Origin: Cadophora sp. MPI-SDFR-AT-0126
Taxonomy: Eukaryota; Ascomycota; Leotiomycetes; Helotiales; Ploettnerulaceae
Reading direction: 5' to 3'
Length of the DNA stretch: 64,000 nucleotides
NCBI GenBank assembly: GCA_020747065.1
Contig: JAGMVK010000027.1
Location: 248,001 to 312,000 of the forward strand
The notes under the pieces are model-generated. The model did not search any database and was not told the DNA's origin. It saw nothing but the letters and a program-made list of their open reading frames with translations. Below are positions 23,401-37,164 of the stretch, piece after piece; within the stretch, counting starts at the first letter, position 1, and each line of letters begins with the position of its first letter. The translations under genes and the position numbers were made by a program.

Positions 23401-24672
23401 TTGTCGTCGAGTATCTGTTCAACCGTCGTCTTTGCTTCCTTTTCCAGTAGAGTTGCCAGCCTTTGCCAATGTATATCGTCAAAACAAATGCCTTGAATTT
23501 CCTACCCCATCCTTCTCAGCCTTCCAAAGTTCCAAAGCAAAGATCGGATCCCTGACTCACACCACGTGAGTGACTGACGGACATCTCACATTCATTAACT
23601 CGCTACAGAACCACGGCTTTGAGAGCCATCCATAAACAGAGGATAGACCACATTTATAACATTCGAAGGGATGGGCTCATTCGCCCTCATTTCCACATGG
23701 AGCCGTGACGCTTACTCTTGTGCAGTCTTTTCTTTGGCCTGTGCCAACGTTTGTCAACTTTTGATGGGCAGTTTGGTGACACTCATACACTTCTTTTCAG
23801 ATACATGAATCCTCTCCAATAATTGGAACCGATGCTGTATACTCGGTCTAAATGATCTCATCGGTATAAGCTACACGGTGATTCCGGCCTCGTTATCATC
23901 CCATCATCCACCAACTGCAATTCATCCTTTCCTAACAGCCTCCCATGTCTCGAATTAACCACTCTCAAGCTCCAACAGCAAAGCTTTGGTCAAAAGCAGC
24001 CCAATCCCATCAGCTTCCCTCCAATCTTTTCTGTCTTCATCTCCCGTCATTCGTTGAAGTCCAATTGCGCTCTCGCTATTTCGATTCTCAACCTATCGAA
24101 GAGACCCGTAGAAATTTGCTTCAAGGCGAACGAGTCGGCTTTGGATATGTACATATTACTCCAAGCCATCAATGCCATTAAATTCAGCAAAGTATATCAA
24201 GATCTAAGTGACTAAAAACATCACGACGATACACCTACCTGGTTCAGGACTCCCTCCCTGTTAAACATCCCCAGAAAGCCCCACAAACAATGAAAGCAGA
24301 CTAGACCGATGTTTCTCATAATCTGCCAGAGAATTGAAGTGCATGGATACAAGATTTTCTTCCTATCTCAACTCGTCGTCCAAGTTACCAACCATAGTCT
24401 AGACAATCAATGACTCAACTGTCTGGCGCAAGATCGAGAATGCGAGATCAGCATCGTGTAAGGACGATGCTGCAATGATTCAAAGCTGCCAATTATTTGC
24501 GTTACGTTACGTTTATAGGAAAATTAGTGAACTTTAGCTGTGGATGGATCTCTTGGCGCCGTGGTCTCTCAATGACTTCGAAATCAGGTGTGAGTCTTAC
24601 GGAATCGTCCAGAGAGTGGTAGACGTGAGGTATAAAGCTGTTCATTAGTTGCTGTCCCACGGTTCTGCATTC
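20426..24672. other. Large gene-poor interval
   Basis: About 4.2 kb with no convincing gene. The first 500 bases are the Nrp1-like gene's promoter/5' UTR and contain a CAC repeat. Open frames at 21821-22411 and 22570-23049 (+) show no family similarity or consistent splice structure. A spliced gene with very short exons, or a long noncoding RNA, cannot be excluded. Confidence 0.4.
20880..20918. repeat. (CAC)n trinucleotide repeat
   Basis: Thirteen uninterrupted CAC units (GTG on the minus strand), about 455 bases upstream of the Nrp1-like ATG, probably in its promoter or 5' leader. Confidence 0.95.
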
Positions 24673-25557
24673 TCAATCTCTTAGCGCGCCATGTTCTCCT
24701 GTGAGATCAGAAAGATGCTTTGTATATGAGAGGGTGAATTCAAAAATGAGATCAATCAGACACTGCTCCTCTTGACTAAAAGCAGGTAGGTCCTCGGCTT
24801 GTGACGAAGCTGTAGGGTACAGGATAGTGAGACAAGGAGATAAAAACATTTTTCGAATCCATTTCATTACCTCCTCCAAGCAGGAAGATTGGATCGAAAG
24901 GGAATAAGGAGTACTTGTTGAGAAGATCGATGTGAGATACCGAGATAGAGAAAATATACCTTTGCAATGCCGGGAGGCTAGTTTCTACGGGGGTAGAATA
25001 GGCTAGCATCTGGGAATAGTGTGGTGTTAATAGGCAATGGTTCCCTCAGGGTTCACCCGCGCTGTTGATTTGCGAGTTATTCACAACCAAGTGCTCACTT
25101 CCTTCCTGGCCCAAAAATATATTCAACGCACTCAATAGTCAATACACTCAAAGAACTTGCAATTCTAAGTCGAATTGAGAGGTATTCATATAATGTTCGA
25201 GCAGCTTTGGGAATCGTTTCGCTTAGCGTGTCTACAGACTTGCCGCATTCACCCAGACAAGCAACTTCAAAAGCACGTGTCTCCATACATGCAACCAACA
25301 CCATCTTCCAAATCGCTTTCCACATCAACATCAAAGTAAACATAGCCGAGATGTCTCCAGGGCTCGGTTCCTCAACGAGGGAACACCCAATCATGAACGG
25401 GTAGAAGCATCGAAGTTTGTTTCTGAATAATCCGCATATCACCTCTGAGTATGGCCTGTGAGAATCGTTCTCAAGCAGATGGAGAAATACTGCGTCAGAC
25501 AAGAAAAGGATTACGAGACCTTCAGCATACCTGAACGACCCGTGCTACGTTGATCAT
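24673..25557 (-). CDS. Uncharacterised small multi-exon gene
   Basis: Not recognised. A spliced model reads 25557-25531, 25469-25099, 24977-24871 and 24809-24673, giving 213 residues in consistent phase. The last intron (24810-24870) has a GTAATG donor, a CTCAC branch site and a CTACAG acceptor, which supports real splicing. The protein has a Cys-containing hydrophobic first half (FMIGCSLVEEPSPGDISAMF, VLVACMETRAFEVACLGECG), then a Leu/Phe-rich part ending in LTGEHGALRD. No catalytic motif is visible. The first intron's GAG acceptor is weak, so the N-terminus may be wrong. It could also be a decayed gene copy. It stands alone in a gene-poor region. Confidence 0.4.
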
Positions 25558-26081
25558 AAATTACTTGCCGAGTTAGTGTTGGAAATTACTATAATTCCTG
25601 CTCCAGACCCGTCATTATCTATGTCATCCTGCTGTTCGAGAGACGAAGCACTCGTTACATCTCAACCTATTGCGACGTCTTAGTCACCTGTTGCAAAAGT
25701 TGCGATCAGTCAGCAATGTATGAGACCAATCATAAGAATACAGAATATCCACAGGCTGAAACATTGCATTTGACACCTAATCTAAGCGTCCACTATCTGT
25801 CGACTACAGAAAACAGCCCTTCCTCTCACGCCACGGATCTCATTACAATCAAATACATGATTTGTGCCATTCATTCCTAAAGCAAGGCGTCGTCAGATTC
25901 ATGAAACCAACGTATAATACATTGGCTGTCGTGATCATCATACAAAAAGTCTCGAAACAACGAGACCAAGTAATCCAGTTGTCCCGCCCATTCATTAATC
26001 ATGACACGCATCATTCGGTACCTCTTTAATCCAAGTATCCTTTGTCCGGAGCATAAGCATGATTGAAACAGAAACCAGCGT
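25558..26081. other. Intergenic, downstream of XRN1
   Basis: About 520 bases between the XRN1 stop and the 5' end of the uncharacterised gene; nothing recognised. Likely the XRN1 3' UTR plus a promoter. Confidence 0.45.
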
Positions 26082-29000
26082 CTAAGTTTGCTGCTCCTGT
26101 GCAATGCCACCTCGTCCTCTCGGGGTACCGCGACCTCTTCCACCTCCTCCACCCCTTCCTCGACCACCACGTCCTCGTCCTCGAGCGTCTAGGCTGGCTG
26201 GTGGTGGAACGGCGTTGAATGACTGTGACTGAGGAGGTGCACCACCGCGTCCACCTCGGGGACCATTGGGCCTGCCTCTACCTCCTCGGCCGTTCACCTG
26301 CTGTGGGTCACCTCTCAAAGACATGTTATTCATCATGGATGCCATGCCATTATCATTTGTGTAACCGCCTCGTCCTCTGCCTCCTCTAGGAGCGGATCCG
26401 TTACCGCGGTGGAAGCCGTTCTGTTGACCAGCGACTGCTCCGCGGAATGAGCCTCTCAATGGTGGTGGTGTGCTAGCCTCGCGGAATTGTCCTCGACCTC
26501 CTGGACCGGCTGGAGCACCATATCCATTCTGGCCGTAGCCGCCGTTGATAGTCAACGGGTTGCTCACTTGAATAGGGCGCTTCTCATCTGCTGCCTTCGA
26601 ACCAGCAATGACTTGCTTGTTGGTAAGATTGAGAACAGAAGAGATCGGAACCGTAGAACCTCTGAAAGGAGAGCAGCGCTCGCCCAGTGTAGTACCACTC
26701 ATAAATGTGACATCGAACACAATATCCAAGAGAATTGTTCTAGGAGTGCGAGATATGCCAACAACAGTGCCACGAGTTGCAATCGGGACACGACCTGAGT
26801 CTTGGACGTACACAACGCGATCGCCAAGAGCAAATTTCTGGTTTCCCAGACGATGCTCCGCGTCAGAAGGCTTCATCAGAGCATTACGAGGGACACCCTT
26901 TAACTTCTTAGCCTCAACAGGTGGACCATTAGCTAGTGCATTGTTAGCGGCCTGCTCAATGGCCATGACTGCATCAGAATCAAGTTGCTCTGCGTCGAGA
27001 GGAACCTTCTCAAAGTTCTTCGATTCGATCGACTTGAGCCATGCTGCGATCTCTTTGATCTTGGCTCCAGCAATCTCCTTGGGATAAAAATCCGTGTCTT
27101 CGTATTCATTTCCTTGTGGTTTGCGTTGAATACCAGCAATGAATTCGGGAAACTTAGTCATGTAGGTGCTGAGGAGTTCAATAGCCTTATTGCTAAATTC
27201 CCAGCCCTTTTCTGATCGTCGAGAATAACCCAAGACCTTCAATTTCTTCGACTCGAACTTCAAGTTGAGCCCGAGATTTAGACGAGGCAATCCTAAAGCT
27301 GAAACGGAAAATGATGAAGTTATCTTGCTCAGAACAAGAGGGTGAAGACCCAGCATCTTAGCCACGGCAAATGAGGGGGTATAGGTGCTTTGCGTATTCT
27401 GAGACTGAACAACCATCTTGCCGAACTCGACCTCCTTGCCTTTAATGACCGACAGCCAAACCTCTGCCTTGTTGTCTTTGTGGCCAACAACTTCCAGTGG
27501 TCTGCCGTAGTTGAATTCTCCGAGGAAGAAATTTCTGGATCCTGGAGGGAATTCCTCCTCAATGGGAACAGCGGCCGTCTCAATAAATCGTGGATCCTCA
27601 CTGATGACTTCATCAACCACCACCTGAGAAGCAAATTCTGTATCCATTCCAGGAATAACAGCATACTCCTTAATAGTGGCTCCTTCATCAGTCTTCTTCA
27701 ATCCCTTCAACATCTCGACGTGCATGATTGACTCGACAGGACCAATGATGATACCAAGACGCTTGCTGTAAGTGTTCTCGAGTCTCTCTGCCTTCTTGCG
27801 GAAGTCGTCAATCTCACGTGGGCCATGTGGATTTTGGATTGGATGAGAGCTTCCGTCTTCGGCCGGAAGGTAGTCGAAAAGCTCATCCGAGACTTTGACT
27901 ACCTTGGCTTCATTCAAGAATGGATATCCGACGAAAACCCGTTGCCCGAGTTTCATCACGGCAGTTTTTACGTTTGTTCGCTCCTCGGTATTTTCGATGG
28001 TGACAACCATGCTCTCGTTGCGACTGTCCTGCTGGAACACATTGACGCCATGGAATCCCAAAGTGGCGTTGTATGGAAGGGTTGCCAAGCTAGGGAAGCC
28101 GGCAAGTGCCGCGTCACCAAGTTTGACACCGTCCATCAAACCAACATGGTACTCCAATCCTTCGATAGTTGGCAGGTCAAAGATGTTCTCAACACAATGA
28201 CAGTGTGGAATATCCGGGAAGACACCAACAAGCGACGATGGATAGGTGAAGTCGACATCAGGATCATGGCTGAACTTCAATGTAACTCCGAACTCGTTCC
28301 TAAACTTCTCGTCATCGCTCAAAAGAGCGTTCTTGGGTGCCATGGCATCAAGCAATCTCTTCTCGTCAATGAAAGGGATCTTGACAACCGCCTCCCATTC
28401 CATCTTCTTGCCGTTCATGTCGAGTTCGAAGTCTCGAGGGTAAAAATCGATAATAGGAGAGGCGGGATTGGTCATCAAATCGTGGTACACTTTTGGTACA
28501 ATGCTCTTACTTCTGTCCGGAAGGACACCCATGAGTTGCTCGTACGGGTGAAATGGTTGCCCGAGCTTGAAGTCGACATTGGCCTTCAGACCCTTGATAA
28601 CATCTGGTATGGATTAGTGAGGGGGTCATATCGCCAGCTATTATCACTTACCAGAGATCATGGGCGAGTAGTGGTACTGATAGTACCATGGCCAGGAGAC
28701 AACTCCTCTGTAGTAGTAGTGAAGAACCCACTGGAGACCCTGCACGTAGTTCTCGCAGAGCTTTGTCAACTCGGTCTCGTTCTTTCGGTCCCATTCAAAT
28801 TTTCCCTTGTAGTAGTTATCCTTCCATTCCTGGAATTTGGTCTCATATTGCTTGTCCATTTCTGCTTGAGCCTCCGCCTTGGAGACATCAACCACCTTGG
28901 CATTGTCATACTGCTTTACGACTCGCAAAATGGCAAGCTGAGATTCCTCGTCCTCATCCTCGCTCTCTTCGTCTGCTTCCAGCTTTGGTGGGAAAGACAG

Positions 29001-30388
29001 TTGCATGTGACGATCGCCTTGCTCGTCCTCAACCGTTTTCCATTCCAAATGGAGACTCTCGGCGAGATCCTGAACGAATTTTCGGTCTGCTGCTGGCAAG
29101 GTACTTGGAAGATCCAGCGGCTCGTCAGAGCGGCGCGTGACATACTTCTTGACCTCCTTCCACACTTCTCGCTGAGGTGTGGTCATGGTGACTTTGCCCT
29201 TGGTCTTTCCTTTGACCATGACATCTTCTTTGGCCATCTGCTTGCCTCGGAACCAACTCTTATCCGAATTTTCCGATTCGAAAAAACGATATTCAACGTG
29301 GGACAGTTCCTCCAGCAACATTGCTAGTCGTTGCATGTTGATAACACCGCCCTCGTTTATGTAGCCACCCGCCTTGGGTAAAACGGCCTTGTAGATTTTG
29401 AACATCAACGCCAAGGCTCCTTCGTTAATATGCAAATTTGGCAAATTTGGCAAGAAATCGTTGCCAACAAAGAACGCCATGAGAATGAAATCGTCGATAA
29501 CTCGTTCTAGGTCGAATGGGAAAGAAAGAACGCCAGGCTCCTTCAGCTCCTGAAATTCCAGCTCCAAATATTCTCGTACAATGCAGAGATGCATCAGATA
29601 GAAATTCTGATGCTCCAGCTCCTTGGACTTTGCCTTACTCTGTCTTCCGAACGTAACTTCTTCTCTTAACAAGCAGAAATGCGGGTCATGGCTCAACAGA
29701 CCCAGCATGATCAAGTCAGCATCGAGTCCGTACAAACAATGTCTGATATTCGCATCGTAATCGGGTTGCGCCTTGGCCAATCGAATGTATTCCATGATTT
29801 TGTGTTCTCCTTCTCCGGGAACCTCGTGGCCGGACAGAACGACCTCAACTCCCTGCCAATCCTTATCCTCGGATACCTTCTTGTTGATGAAATATTTCAA
29901 CTGCTGGGTAAGCTTGTGCATGAACTCCGTACCTGGTTATGTCAGTACTGGTGAACTCAGCGCGAGGCTCGTACGACTTACCTGGAGTGATTGCATTACT
30001 ATCGAATGCCTCCTCCTTTGGCATTTCCTTGCCTTCCTTTATCGCCTTGTCTCTGGCAGTCTCGGCATCTAGTGCAGTTCGGAATCTTCGAGCTCGCTGC
30101 TGATTCATCTTTGCTCGGGGCGCGACTCCATCGATGGCCATGAAGAATAGCTGCTTGGGCTTGATCTTGCCAAACAGATGCTCAATGTAGTTGAAGATGG
30201 CAATGAACATCTGCTCTTCGGTCATTCGAAACATGGCATCGTCGGAGTCCTTGTGCGTACAATTGTGGATAATACCATTCATGTCCAGGTACAGGCAGTC
30301 GAACTCGGGAATGCGATTGTCTGCAATCAGTTGCGAGATTGCGGGGGTACCTCTCGCTCATCCATCTGAAGAATTTGGGAACACCCAT
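26082..30388 (-). CDS. xrn1: 5'-3' exoribonuclease 1 (XRN1/KEM1), apparent one-base frameshift
   Basis: Cytoplasmic exonuclease that degrades decapped mRNA from the 5' end. Exons 30388-29982, 29932-28652 and 28603-26082 give about 1402 residues if one extra base is ignored. The N-terminus MGVPKFFRWMSERYP, the catalytic-core motifs MNGIIHNCTHKDSDD, EGEHKIMEYIR, GLDADLIMLGL and FFVGNDFLPNLP, and the downstream KGLKANVDFKLGQPFHPYEQ segment are all diagnostic. A C-terminal SH3-like/Xrn1 regulatory region is followed by an RGG/Gly-rich tail. Both introns (29933-29981, 28604-28651) have GTAAGT donors. A run of five G on + at 30343-30347 (C on the gene strand) is one base too long to join MGVPKFF...YP to the following AISQLIADN frame. 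This is either a sequencing error or a damaged allele. It is head-to-head with HAT2. Confidence 0.92.
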
Positions 30389-30849
30389 GATTTCCGAGTC
30401 TTGTGAAGTGCGCGGTGTATTGTGTTGTATTTAGTCGTGTTTGATGAGTCGAATGACTCTGAAATGATGGCAAGAGTAGCTTCCTGTTACCGGGAGCTGC
30501 GTCTATTCACCTGTGTCAAGTGCGCTTTCAATTACGCAACTTTTGGAATAGCGACGAGATGGAAGAACCGTCTCTCGTGGTCCTTTCGTGGTCTTGGTGA
30601 CCTTTGTAGTGGTGTGTTGTGATTGATGTGGGGTTTCGCAAAGGGAGAAGAAGATGGAAGACGTCGAGAGTCAAGTCAAGTCATAGCCTCAGCCTTGAGA
30701 GCACAGGCCACAACGCTAAGACTCGGAGTAAGAGGCTGCACTGCACCAACTGAAAGTCGCGTCTCTACGCGATTCAATTACAGAAGTCCATTTGTCTATC
30801 CTTGACCTCACTTCTCTTCTACCACAACTTCTCCCAGCAACTCACAAAG
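30389..30849. promoter_or_regulatory. Shared divergent promoter region, XRN1/HAT2
   Basis: 461 bases separate the two ATGs, so both promoters must lie here. No specific factor site stood out. A pyrimidine-rich stretch just before the HAT2 start is typical of fungal leaders. Confidence 0.6.
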
Positions 30850-32480
<1,631 letters not shown>

Positions 32481-33043
32481 GAGGCGAGTGGGGGAGATGA
32501 AGTGTAAGATCGATACCCGAGCGATACCGAGAGAAAGTCGATGCATATCCTGGCTTGGCGGAGGAAAAGGAGTTACAGCCATAGTCGGGTGTAGCCAGGG
32601 GGGATGGCATGGCGTTTTTGTGATGATAATGAATGATATTGATTTCACTCTGGTTCGTAATTGCTTCTGTGCAGTCCAAGAAATCAGAAATCCATATGAA
32701 AGGTAACAGGGTCAGTCCCTTCAGGATTCGAATATGTCGAGGTATTCAGACAATTCTTAAAAGAACTAATGAAACGTATCGTGTTGAGTACCAGGCAGCC
32801 AGGCTTTTCTCTAAGCGAACTTCCCCAACGGAATTCATTGTTTACTATGTCGCGACGACGCTAACCATCAATTTGCAGCCTATTTCGCGCTCACCTTTTC
32901 TTAAACTCTGCTCCGATTATGGACCTTTATGTCGATAAACACTGCAATATATCGAGCCTTCCAAATCCCTACCGATAGCATCAAACATCTCGACATCGTA
33001 CACAGCCAGACATCATATCCTTCAATCACACATCACCATCAAA
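32481..33043. other. Intergenic between HAT2 and the next plus-strand gene
   Basis: 563 bases holding the HAT2 3' UTR and the promoter of the gene at 33044; no repeat or RNA gene recognised. Confidence 0.45.
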
Positions 33044-34573
33044 ATGGATCACAAAGATAAAGGAAAGTCCAAGAGCAAGCCCACATCCAATGATGCCGCC
33101 ATCGACACTGGCGACGACAAGAACGAACCAATAGACTACGGTCCCCTCCCCTGGGCACCTAAACTCGACGAGTTCATCACCTACCAATTCCACCGCGCGT
33201 TCGTGACGGGGAAGATGGCCCCAGCAGTAGACGAGGTACTCAGAGCAGCAGAGGAAGCGCGCTTCAAGATCACTACCAAAGCAATCTCTCAGACTGGCAT
33301 CGAGCCTGCTGTTGAGGTCCTCACCGAGACTCTTGCCTCGAAGAAGAAAGGAGAGGATGAGGAGAAGATCGAAGGGGAGGAGTATCCGAAGAGAAAAGAA
33401 AGGGACTTCTTCGCTAGGATCAGCAATAGTCCTGAACTGGTTATCGAGCTGATGAAGTACATTGATCCGGCTTCACTGCTATATCTGTACTCGATCCACA
33501 AGGACGTGAACGACATCATGAACGGCCACCTCACCCACTGCATGAGTTTGTGCGCCAAAACCGTCGCCCCAGATTCATCACGCATCTTCGCCTTTACACT
33601 GTACGAGTCTCTCTGCTGCCCCGACCCTGTCAAACGTCCACACCCCACAAAACCAAATGCCGTACGCATGGTCCCCAGTCTCCGCTGGCTACAGATGGTT
33701 GTCCACCGCGAGAAGACAGTCCGCGATATCCTGGCCTGCATGGCGAGACAAGGTCACCGCATGCCGCCGGAGATGAAGCTTGCTTTGAAGAAGATGTGGT
33801 TGGTGATGGATATCGCGACGACTGCCAGACGTGCACAGGTTATGCATAGTGGCTATTTTACTGCGCTGGATATATTCAACATACAAATGTTTGTGGTGAA
33901 GCTTGATATGCGATTCAATGATCCTATCGAAGGACCGGGCGAAGATCATCTCCGGAATTTGATGCTAGGACAGCGAGGCTTGACGCCGTTGTGTAAGTTG
34001 CTGAAACGCACAGCGTTCACGGATATTGGGGAGGTTGTAAGAGCGGTGATACGGTACGATTGGGTGGCCAAACCTGAGCATCGCCATTACTCGATCTTTG
34101 GAATCCCACCTGAAGAAGTAGGCATTGGACATCTTGAAGGTTGGGGGAAGGGACGGGTGCATCTGTATCGACCCGACGAGCTTGTCGTTCGTGAAGCAGT
34201 GCGCAGACGCCTGGATCTGAAGAATCACATCATGGGTATGATGCTCTGGGGATACGTCGATCCACTCTCGGGACAGGATACTCCAGCTACCGAAGAAGAG
34301 ATGTACATGTCTGATGATGGGAGCAAGGAGAGACCGAAACATCCCTTGTGGCAGGACTATGAGTGGTTAGAGATCGAACCGGAGGAGTATGAGGAGACTG
34401 AGGAGTTGAAGGAATCGAATGATTGGAGATATAAGCAGAAGAAAAGGGAGGAGGCGCAGAAGAGAGCTGAGGAGGCAGCAAGTGCGGAGGAAGCGGAGAG
34501 GGTTGCTGAGGTTATGAGGAGAGTTGAAGAGGCGAATGGAGCTAATGCGGCAGAGAATGAGGAGATGCGATAG
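33044..34573 (+). CDS. Conserved fungal protein of unknown function, F-box-like segment
   Basis: A single exon of 509 residues. The N-terminus is Lys/Ser-rich and charged (MDHKDKGKSKSKP). A segment near 125-165 (FARISNSPELVIELMKYIDP, then LLYLYSIHKDVNDI) looks like a degenerate F-box. A helical central region is rich in Trp, Met and Arg (WLQMVVHREKTVRDI, IFNIQMFVVKLDMRFND, LEGWGKGRVHLYRPDELVV). The C-terminus is a charged Glu/Arg/Ala coiled-coil-like tail (KREEAQKRAEEAASAEEAER). I recognise the type as widely conserved in Pezizomycotina but cannot name a function. No signal peptide or membrane helix is present. If the F-box is real it could be a ubiquitin-ligase adaptor, but this is weak. Confidence 0.8.
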   Translation: MDHKDKGKSKSKPTSNDAAIDTGDDKNEPIDYGPLPWAPKLDEFITYQFHRAFVTGKMAPAVDEVLRAAEEARFKITTKAISQTGIEPAVEVLTETLASKKKGEDEEKIEGEEYPKRKERDFFARISNSPELVIELMKYIDPASLLYLYSIHKDVNDIMNGHLTHCMSLCAKTVAPDSSRIFAFTLYESLCCPDPVKRPHPTKPNAVRMVPSLRWLQMVVHREKTVRDILACMARQGHRMPPEMKLALKKMWLVMDIATTARRAQVMHSGYFTALDIFNIQMFVVKLDMRFNDPIEGPGEDHLRNLMLGQRGLTPLCKLLKRTAFTDIGEVVRAVIRYDWVAKPEHRHYSIFGIPPEEVGIGHLEGWGKGRVHLYRPDELVVREAVRRRLDLKNHIMGMMLWGYVDPLSGQDTPATEEEMYMSDDGSKERPKHPLWQDYEWLEIEPEEYEETEELKESNDWRYKQKKREEAQKRAEEAASAEEAERVAEVMRRVEEANGANAAENEEMR

Positions 34574-34699
34574 AGCAAGAATATGAGCAAGGATGAGAGG
34601 AAGTGGAAGGAGCAGATGAGAAATTCTGGGCCAAATACCGGACTGGGAGGTACACAGGCTTCTCGTTCCTTGGAGCTAGCTGAGAGTTCCAAGCGGTAT

Positions 34700-34830
34700 G
34701 CTCAGGCTGTTGATTAGGCAGGTTGACGATTACGTTCGCTCTCTGGAACGCTTCTGCAAATCCAAATCCGTCCATTGTCTGATATTTTTTGGTGACATCG
34801 ACAGTGATCGTCGCCTTCTCGGTCTTCGAA
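34700..34830 (-). pseudogene. GH30 glycoside hydrolase N-terminal fragment
   Basis: About 36 residues match the start of fungal GH30 enzymes (endo-beta-1,6-galactanase/xylanase type): ATITVDVTKKYQTMDGFGFA followed by EAFQRANVIVNLP. Both sides lose similarity at once: there is no signal peptide before it, and after VNLPNQQ the frame runs into unrelated residues near the end of the upstream gene. The rest of the roughly 480-residue enzyme is absent, so this is a relic. Confidence 0.7.
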
Positions 34831-37164
34831 GTTTCCCACATCCGTCCCGAGTGGCACTCGCGCACCAACATGAGCCACTCATGGGCAATTAGGGCCGGAG
34901 AATTTAGATCGGTGGTAAGCAAATGTATTCTCCCCCAATCGGGAATGAACATGCATGACAGATTGTTCAGGTACAACGCATTAGTTGCTTCTACAAGAAA
35001 ATTTGGTCTGGAAATTGTAGTGTACACATTTAGTTTCGTCGGTGATTTGGAAGTATCTCGACATCAATATTGGGCTGCTCAGTGTGATCTATCTTCCAGG
35101 TTCCCCAGCTTCGTCAATGTCCAGATGATTAATGAGTTGTCCTAATACAATGAACATTCGCTGTGATGACTGCACATGGATCTGATGACATATATCTATG
35201 GACGACTCTCGTTGGAAGGGGATGGATGTGCTTGTGTCCCGTTCAGTACCCACGCTGAGTAGTTATCGCACAACAACAATTCACTGAGAGCAAAATTGCA
35301 AGTAACCTTACCAACTTTCAATATGAGGGAGAAAGGTACGGTTTCGAAGATATGGCAACCTAGCAGCATTCTTAGAGAACTGGAGCGACTTTCAAGTGTG
35401 AGAAGGATGATGTTTTGAAAGTCAGAATGGCAGAATGAGGCGAGAGTGCTGTTTTGAGTAGCGGTGAGCTAGTGGACACCAACAGTCACAACCTGGAACC
35501 TCAGCCTCACTGCCCTGACCTTCTCTCCACTCGAAGCATCCAACAGCAAACCATGGGAGGGGCATCATCACAGTCATTACATTACAGAAGGCACATGTCG
35601 CAGAATCACTTTGATACCTAATCAGCAAAGTAGGACAGTAGCTTTTAAGAGCGTCTCCGGCCAGCGATCAAGAGCGGGAAAGCCAGATTGCCGACCGAAC
35701 AACCACGCCCTTTCACGTCCCTCACTCGAGCCCCCCCCAACTCAGGCGACTTGCGCGCGCTATTCACGAGGGTAGCCTTCCACTGCGATACTCAGACAAA
35801 GCTGGCGGATGATGGGTATGCAATAGCAATTATGACCTTGTGATTGTATGGAGGATGATGGCGCCCCGGTCTCCTCTTGATCACCTCACCATCAGCAGTA
35901 CTCCCGGACCCAGGTTCAAGTTAACACCAGCTTGCTACACTCTCTGGGGGCTACACCCTCTCAAGCATTAGCCCTCGTCATGATTCAAACCCGAAAAGTA
36001 TGGAGGAATATGCGGTAGCAGCCGCGCCGATTTTCAGCAGAGCACTACCGTCCCTGTTGCTGAGTTGTCGGAACGTGTTCCATCAAGGGTCACAAGGACG
36101 GGCGGAGCTTTACCCAGGCTTCATATCCTCTCTTATTTTGTTTCCTACATGCAGGTGTCCTACGTCATATATATGAACGTGTTGTCGTACTGAAAAGGCA
36201 ATATTCTCCCGCGTTTGCGATCTGACACCCTATTACACGATGTTGCAAGCCTCCCATAATGGGCAGGAGAGATGGGAATGCACGACGACCCTGACCAGCT
36301 ATGCACCCTCTAGCCTCATGACCTGGAGTTATCGGACTTCCATGCCTTTCAGCACACGAGCGAAAGGCGTATTGATTGAGGCCCTGCCAAATCAAGCACA
36401 GCCAATCCGTGGTTACTTGTACTAGGAAAGAGTCTCATGTCATCGAGCTCCCTTCATTGAGGAGCATTTATAAACCTACTGACGGTCGAATTGCCTGGGG
36501 CCAACAACGCGGTATCTTCAAAGGCAGATTGCCTCAACGACTTTCCTTGCACCTGACCCCTCAACGACATTAGGAGGCCTGGACAAGAACACAAGGAAGA
36601 CTCTATATTTCCGGCTAAGGCTATATTCAAGAACAAGCACACCCAAGATGCGCTGGCAGCAAATTCGCTTTGTACTGCGCACTGGTTCGAACATTATGTC
36701 ACCCCGAGTGGTCCCTGACTGGGGATGCATCCATTCGGTCAAGCCATGCATGGATTCAAACATGACGCAGAGGAATAGGAGGAGGCTTCTTTGCCATTGC
36801 TGGGCTTTGGGACTGGGTTGCTCACGCTTTTTGCATACCGTAGATAACTTATTTCGTGAGACTCGTAATGAATTTTGATGGGGGAGGAGCAAGGCAGAGC
36901 AGAGGTGGCGCTAAGGATGCGGCTCTGGCAGCTGCAGGGGGTCAAGGATCGGAGTATCTCAAATCTCGAGAAATGAGAAAAGGACAACACGGTAGGTGAT
37001 CTCTACAGTAAGAGCATCTTCTCGCACTCACAGTGCGCCGCTTTACGACTGCGGACTTTTTTCTCTTTCTTTTCTGTCATTTTTCTCTGCCCTATCAATT
37101 AGGTGCAGCAATCTGCTTGCTCGCTCGCTCTGATATTTGGGGCGTCTGGTTCGGCTAAGGGCAA
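34831..37164. other. Gene-free interval upstream of CTK1
   Basis: About 2.3 kb with no convincing coding sequence apart from the GH30 relic at its left edge. Scattered open frames on both strands are short and overlapping. The right end is the CTK1 promoter, with pyrimidine-rich tracts at about 37050-37090. Confidence 0.4.

Noticed and set aside
27825..29327. A 500-codon open frame antisense to XRN1
   Set aside because: It runs across the XRN1 intron and conserved exons, has no family features, and is explained by codon bias of the sense gene leaving the antisense frame free of stops.
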